Shown: piece after piece, positions 7,641 through 8,719 of the stretch
Layout: every line of letters starts with the position of its first letter
Position numbering within the stretch: position 1 is the first letter of the stretch
Assembly: GCA_946629475.1 (NCBI GenBank)
Contig: CAMOXX010000113.1
Span: forward strand, 1-8,719
Source of the DNA: an uncultured Blautia sp.
GTDB lineage: Bacteria; Bacillota; Clostridia; Lachnospirales; Lachnospiraceae
Length of the DNA stretch: 8,719 nt
Direction of reading: 5' to 3'
The notes under the pieces: model-generated
What the model saw: only the letters and a program-made list of their open reading frames with translations
The model's database searches: none
Told to the model about the DNA's origin: nothing
Made by a program: the position numbers and the translations under genes

Positions 7641-7727
7641 CCGCTGGAAAAAGAAGGCTTCCATTACTGCGGAACCATCTATGTTCTGGAAGACAACGAG
7701 CCGCGAATGGCTTATGAGATACTGTAA
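7641..7727 (+). pseudogene. Remnant of a GNAT N-acetyltransferase C-terminus
   Basis: Immediately after the peptidase stop, in a different frame, codons from 7644 read LEKEGFHYCGTIYV, then LEDNEPRMAYEIL and a TAA at 7725-7727. This matches the closing strands of GNAT acetyltransferases (pattern: YEKxGFxYCGxIxxxDGxPRxAYE). The frame is open only back to a TGA at 7578-7580, and the part inside the peptidase gene does not look GNAT-like. There is no start codon or ribosome binding site, and the acetyl-CoA-binding motif is missing. It is best read as the surviving 3' end of a deleted gene, with the break point at about 7638-7643. The short length limits certainty; chance resemblance is possible but unlikely given the matching end and terminator. 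Confidence 0.7.
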
Positions 7728-7775
7728 ACGGCACCCGCACAGCATTTGACGATGCTGTGCGGGTGCCGTTTTTAT
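7726..7775 (+). terminator. Strong rho-independent terminator between convergent genes
   Basis: A perfect 20-bp stem (7726-7745 with 7752-7771) with loop TTGACG runs into a TTTTT tract (about 7769-7773). The stem begins in the last bases of the GNAT-remnant stop codon, so it was probably that gene's native terminator and now ends the peptidase transcript. On the opposite strand the hairpin is followed only by TTTACAG, so it may also stop the converging DUF1846 transcript, though less efficiently. Confidence 0.93.
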
Positions 7776-7829
7776 GCAAGTCCGGCCTGTTTAACGGGGA
7801 TGCTTGGCTTTTCTCATGAGGGAGGTGCT

Positions 7830-8719
7830 TCAGCGTTCTTTTTCAAATTTAGGCTCGCAGGTCAGCTCAATTCCGAGCCGGCGGAAGCCCTGGATATCCA
7901 CATCGGACAGGAGAACGGAGATATGTGCCTGGCACCCTCTGAGCTGTGGAATCTGCTCCAGGGCCATGCGTGCCTCTTCGCTGTCAGCCGCACTGATTGA
8001 GAGTGCGATCAGTGTCTCGTCCGTATGAAGCCTCGGGTTGTGGCTGCCGAGGAATTTGGTTTTCAGTGTCTGAATCGGCCGCAGGGCATCCGGGGAAATG
8101 ACTTTGTGCGGATGCGGTACACCGGCGAGCTCCTTCAGCGCGTTCAGAAGGAGGGCGGAGGAGGCACCGAGAAGGTCGGTCGTTTTTCCGGTGATGATGC
8201 GGCCGTCGGGAAGCTCGAGGGCGGCTGCGGGGGCACCGGTTTTTTCTTCCAGAGCCATCGCTGCGGGGACAACGGCCCGGTCCTCGGGAACCGCATGTGC
8301 CTGCTGCAGCAGAAGCTCGATCTTGTAGGCCTCTTCCTCTTTTCCGGTTCCGGCGGCAAGAGCATCCATGCTCTTATAATAACGCCGGATGATTTCCTGC
8401 CGGGACGCTTCCCTGCAGACTTCGTCATCGATGATACAGTTGCCGGCCATATTTACGCCCATGTCGGTGGGAGACTTGTAGGGACTTTCTCCGATGATTT
8501 TTTCAAACATGGCCTGAAGCACCGGAAAGATCTCGACATCGCGGTTGTAGTTGACGGTCGTCTCGCCGTAGGCCTCCAGATGGAACGGGTCAATCATATT
8601 CACGTCATTCAGGTCGGCCGTGGCCGCTTCGTAGGCCAGGTTGACCGGGTGCTTGAGAGGAATATTCCAGATCGGGAAGGTCTCGAATTTGGCATAGCCG
8701 GCGGTGATGCCGCGCTTGT
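7830..8719 (-). CDS. DUF1846-family protein, C-terminal part (5' end beyond the window)
   Basis: The minus-strand frame is open from the right edge to TGA at 7832-7830, giving about 295 residues of a family normally near 500 aa. A GTG at 8603 is an internal Val within DVNMIDPFHL, not the start: the frame continues upstream with KRGITAGYAKFETFPIW and KHPVNLAYEAATADL, both typical of this family. Other conserved blocks are EAYGETTVNYNRDVEIFPVL, GESPYKSPTDMGVNMAG, ASRQEIIRRYYK, and near the end KFLGSHNPRLHTDETLIALS. The family's P-loop-like GPGSGK segment, which I recall from homologues, would lie outside the window. DUF1846 proteins are predicted cytosolic and of unknown biochemical function; the visible part has no signal peptide or TM segment. 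The gene converges on the M13 gene, with 102 nt after the GNAT remnant. Confidence 0.93.
   Translation of the reverse strand, partial: KRGITAGYAKFETFPIWNIPLKHPVNLAYEAATADLNDVNMIDPFHLEAYGETTVNYNRDVEIFPVLQAMFEKIIGESPYKSPTDMGVNMAGNCIIDDEVCREASRQEIIRRYYKSMDALAAGTGKEEEAYKIELLLQQAHAVPEDRAVVPAAMALEEKTGAPAAALELPDGRIITGKTTDLLGASSALLLNALKELAGVPHPHKVISPDALRPIQTLKTKFLGSHNPRLHTDETLIALSISAADSEEARMALEQIPQLRGCQAHISVLLSDVDIQGFRRLGIELTCEPKFEKER

Noticed and set aside
6352..7779. 475-codon minus-strand open frame opposite the M13 peptidase
   Set aside because: It lies antisense to a gene with every catalytic motif in place. Its translation is rich in His, Cys and Arg with no domain, typical of a shadow frame.
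8601..8603. GTG as the start of the DUF1846 gene
   Set aside because: The minus-strand frame continues to the window edge with sequence typical of the family.
1..8719. A multi-gene defence, biosynthetic or mobile system
   Set aside because: The genes belong to unrelated housekeeping or envelope families, are separated by terminators, and show no transposase, integrase, toxin-antitoxin pair or effector-sensor pairing.

Overview
The window looks like a chromosomal stretch from an anaerobic Gram-positive Clostridia member, most likely Lachnospiraceae or a near relative. That reading rests on the purine-rich AGGAGG-type ribosome binding sites, the family mix (UbiB-like kinase, three-TM PLD-type cardiolipin synthase, secreted M13 peptidase, DUF1846 protein) and a Gly/Met/Pro-rich secreted beta-helix protein of a kind I associate with gut Lachnospiraceae. 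Base composition looks mid-range by eye; I did not compute it. The taxonomic call is inference, because there is no rRNA or tRNA gene here.

Layout, left to right. (1) The 3' part of an ABC1/UbiB atypical-kinase gene enters from the left edge and ends in two membrane segments. A 22-nt perfect inverted repeat, a probable terminator, follows it. (2) A 654-aa secreted protein has a signal peptide, a DUF5666/OB-like small beta domain interrupted by Gly/Met/Pro/Glu-rich repeats (including a 54-bp tandem duplication), and then a long parallel beta-helix region. A strong 19-bp terminator follows. (3) A near-consensus promoter drives a cardiolipin synthase with both HKD motifs. (4) After a 229-nt gap with no clear terminator comes a secreted, apparently catalytically complete M13 (neprilysin/PepO-type) zinc metallopeptidase. 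(5) Directly after its stop codon, in another frame, lies a start-less remnant of a GNAT acetyltransferase C-terminus. Its stop codon overlaps a strong 20-bp terminator. (6) On the minus strand, converging on that terminator, is the C-terminal part of a DUF1846 protein that runs off the right edge.

The genes look like independent transcription units rather than one operon: terminators separate most of them and the last gene is convergent. Three of the five encode envelope-associated or secreted products (beta-helix protein, Cls, M13 peptidase) and the UbiB-like kinase is probably membrane-anchored. There is no sequence evidence that they act in one pathway. I found no mobile element, CRISPR array, RNA gene or clearly new multi-gene system. 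The most interesting points are the architecture of the beta-helix protein and the GNAT fragment behind the peptidase.
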